Shown here: positions 62,453 through 64,000 of the stretch, one piece after another
How positions within the stretch are numbered: the first letter of the stretch is position 1
How the letters are laid out: every line of letters begins with the position of its first letter
Notes under the pieces: generated by a model
Told to the model about the DNA's origin: nothing
The model's input: only the letters and a program-made list of their open reading frames with translations
The model's database searches: none
Assembly: GCA_030386875.1 (NCBI GenBank)
Contig: CM059560.1
Span: forward strand, 21,384,683-21,448,682
Direction: 5' to 3'
Length of the DNA stretch: 64,000 nucleotides
Source of the DNA: Morinoia aosen
Taxonomy: Eukaryota; Arthropoda; Malacostraca; Amphipoda; Talitridae
Made by a program: the position numbers and the translations under genes

Positions 62453-64000
62453 AACTTTAATGTTATAAACAACAACTCAGCCACCCATATTTCAGGAACG
62501 GTGATTGATCTTACCTTGACCATCCCTGGTATGATTCGCTGTTCAGAAACGAAAGCTTTTGAGAGAGTAAGGAACGTTTCCGACTGACGCCGCTAGGCGC
62601 GCGCTGATCACGTATTTTTGATGTTTGCGTGCTCGATACTGTGGTGCTCGGCAGTCGGCGTCTCAGTTAGTGTGATCTACCGTGGTGTTATCTCAGTATG
62701 AGAGCAGTCAGCGTGGAGGGAGTATACATGGAGGGAGCATAGTCGTCTGTGAAGAGAACCAGTTTTTGAGATTTCTCCCATGTTTGTGGTAACCAATAGC
62801 CGTCTCGCAAGTGTGACGTCAGCACGGAAGCCAGTTACCTACTAACTACGCTAGGGTGCGCACATGCTCGCTGATTGCTCTTCCAGCTGTTGAGTTTATC
62901 GTAATCATTAATTTGGGATTTTAAGACTCCGAAAGATAATAAATTGTGTTTCCTCACTCGAGGACACTTAATAATATCAAAATTACTAGCAAAGATACAT
63001 TAAGAGTTAAAAACTGTAAAGATTACAGGCCCTTGAATATAACAAATTAGAGAGCGACTTGCACGCGCACCTCATCCTTCGATTTGTGGAGCGGTACTAA
63101 TCTTGCTTTGGCAAATGAACGAGTTGTAGAGGAGGCGAGGAGGAGCCAACTTCAGCCAAGCGTCTGTGGTTGGCTCACGTGTGGGGCCTTGCCAATGCCC
63201 CAGTCTCCCAACTTTTGCAGCTAATTTGAACCCGATTGGAATCGGTTATGCTCCCTCCATATATCCTAGCTCCATGGCAGTCAGTTAAGGGGTGTTTACA
63301 CTAGGGGACATTTCGGCTGTGAGGCGCGACTCGTGTAGCCGAAGCTCACCACTGAGGCTCAAATTTGTGTGTGTGAGCCCGAAGTTCCCGATTCGCTTTG
63401 GTTGAATCCGTGGAGCGGCTACACGTGTGCGAGGCGCAGCTCTAGACAGGTCAGTGTGCGGATGGCAGTCATCAAATGAGGTTGCGCCTCTCGCTCACCC
63501 GTAATGGCTGACTCAACACTGCCACGAGAAACTACACTGCTTCTAATTGAAATGTTCTAAGCCCATCAATGCATTTGGCAGACTAAAAGCTGCGAATATA
63601 AGGAGGCTGCTTTCCATTTTATTTTAATGAAAATGAACGAATATAGTAACATTTCACTCATGCAAATAAAAAAGAGATTACGTAGCTACGATGCAGCAAC
63701 AATATTTACACAAGCTCGTCGACGGCAATCCATATTTCAAAGCAGCAGGCCACACTGACTGGTTTTGTGCTGCATGGCTGCCACTTTTGTTTGACCAAAA
63801 AATCTAGTGTGACCTCAAAAAATATCGAGAAACATCTAGATTTAAAAATAAAACATCCAAAAATATATCTAGAAATGAATTAATTATCTACTATAATAAA
63901 TTAGTTGAACAATAGCATATAAGGATATTTATATCATAAATCGCTTTATATTAGGCAATTTATCTTTATATGAATTATCTAGTATCCTGATATTTACCCT
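62453..64000. other. Intergenic DNA, moderately GC-rich 62.57-63.5 kb
   Basis: CG-containing sequence at 62570-62740 and 63120-63510 could be promoter-proximal or another repeat (GGGGTGTTTACACTAGGGGA at 63291 looks like a transposon end), but no partner end or gene is visible. Confidence 0.35.

Noticed and set aside
63291..63800. Complete MITE starting GGGGTGTTTACACTAGGGGA
   Set aside because: No matching inverted end or target duplication was found downstream in the window.

Overview
This is a stretch of an AT-rich, intron-rich animal nuclear genome, most likely an insect or other arthropod. The evidence is two conserved eukaryotic genes split by canonical GT-AG introns and an unusually dense, varied load of transposable elements (piggyBac, mariner, a hAT-like TIR element, RNase H-encoding and CR1/L2-like LINEs, Penelope-like elements, a tRNA-derived SINE, MITEs, minisatellites). 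No prokaryotic gene organisation is visible. I cannot name the species.

Layout. 1-3.8 kb: non-coding DNA holding an internally deleted piggyBac element (1100-3119) bounded by TTAA. 4.0-9.5 kb: four coding exons of a CNBP/ZNF9-like nucleic-acid-binding protein on the + strand (first exon not found), with ten CCHC zinc knuckles. 9.5-16 kb: 3' flank, a 796-bp foldback MITE and a cluster of a ~360-bp dispersed repeat (called R360 here). 16.5-23.15 kb: a nearly complete but frameshifted non-LTR retrotransposon (gag, endonuclease, reverse transcriptase, RNase H) with a second gag copy. 23.4-38.4 kb: the NUDT2 gene (diadenosine tetraphosphate hydrolase), three exons on the + strand encoding 145 residues. 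Its 12.2-kb first intron is filled with repeats, including a 2.25-kb-armed inverted duplication of a dead CR1/L2-like element, 42-bp minisatellites, Penelope fragments and a decayed duplicate of NUDT2 exon 1. Its second intron contains a mariner element that itself hosts a 26-bp minisatellite.

38.4-51.1 kb: no host gene seen; R360, a large 26-bp minisatellite, a ~0.74-kb tandem repeat, a CR1/L2-like fragment, a head-to-head pair of Penelope-like elements with GIY-YIG domains, and a 3.76-kb element with CCGATA-rich ends enclosing a second inverted Penelope pair and a SINE. 51-64 kb: mostly non-coding, with several near-perfect short-spacer palindromes (53.9-58.7 kb), one convincing but unidentified minus-strand coding exon (57605-58231), further Penelope 3' ends, a SWIM-like zinc-finger remnant and a tRNA-like promoter.

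The two host genes do not form a pathway; they are neighbours on one strand. The most notable signals are hammerhead-ribozyme-like motifs in the 3' ends of three Penelope families, the serial palindromes next to a real exon, the expanded CNBP zinc-knuckle set, and the repeated head-to-head arrangement of truncated retroelements. Coordinates of repeats are by eye and may be off by some bases.
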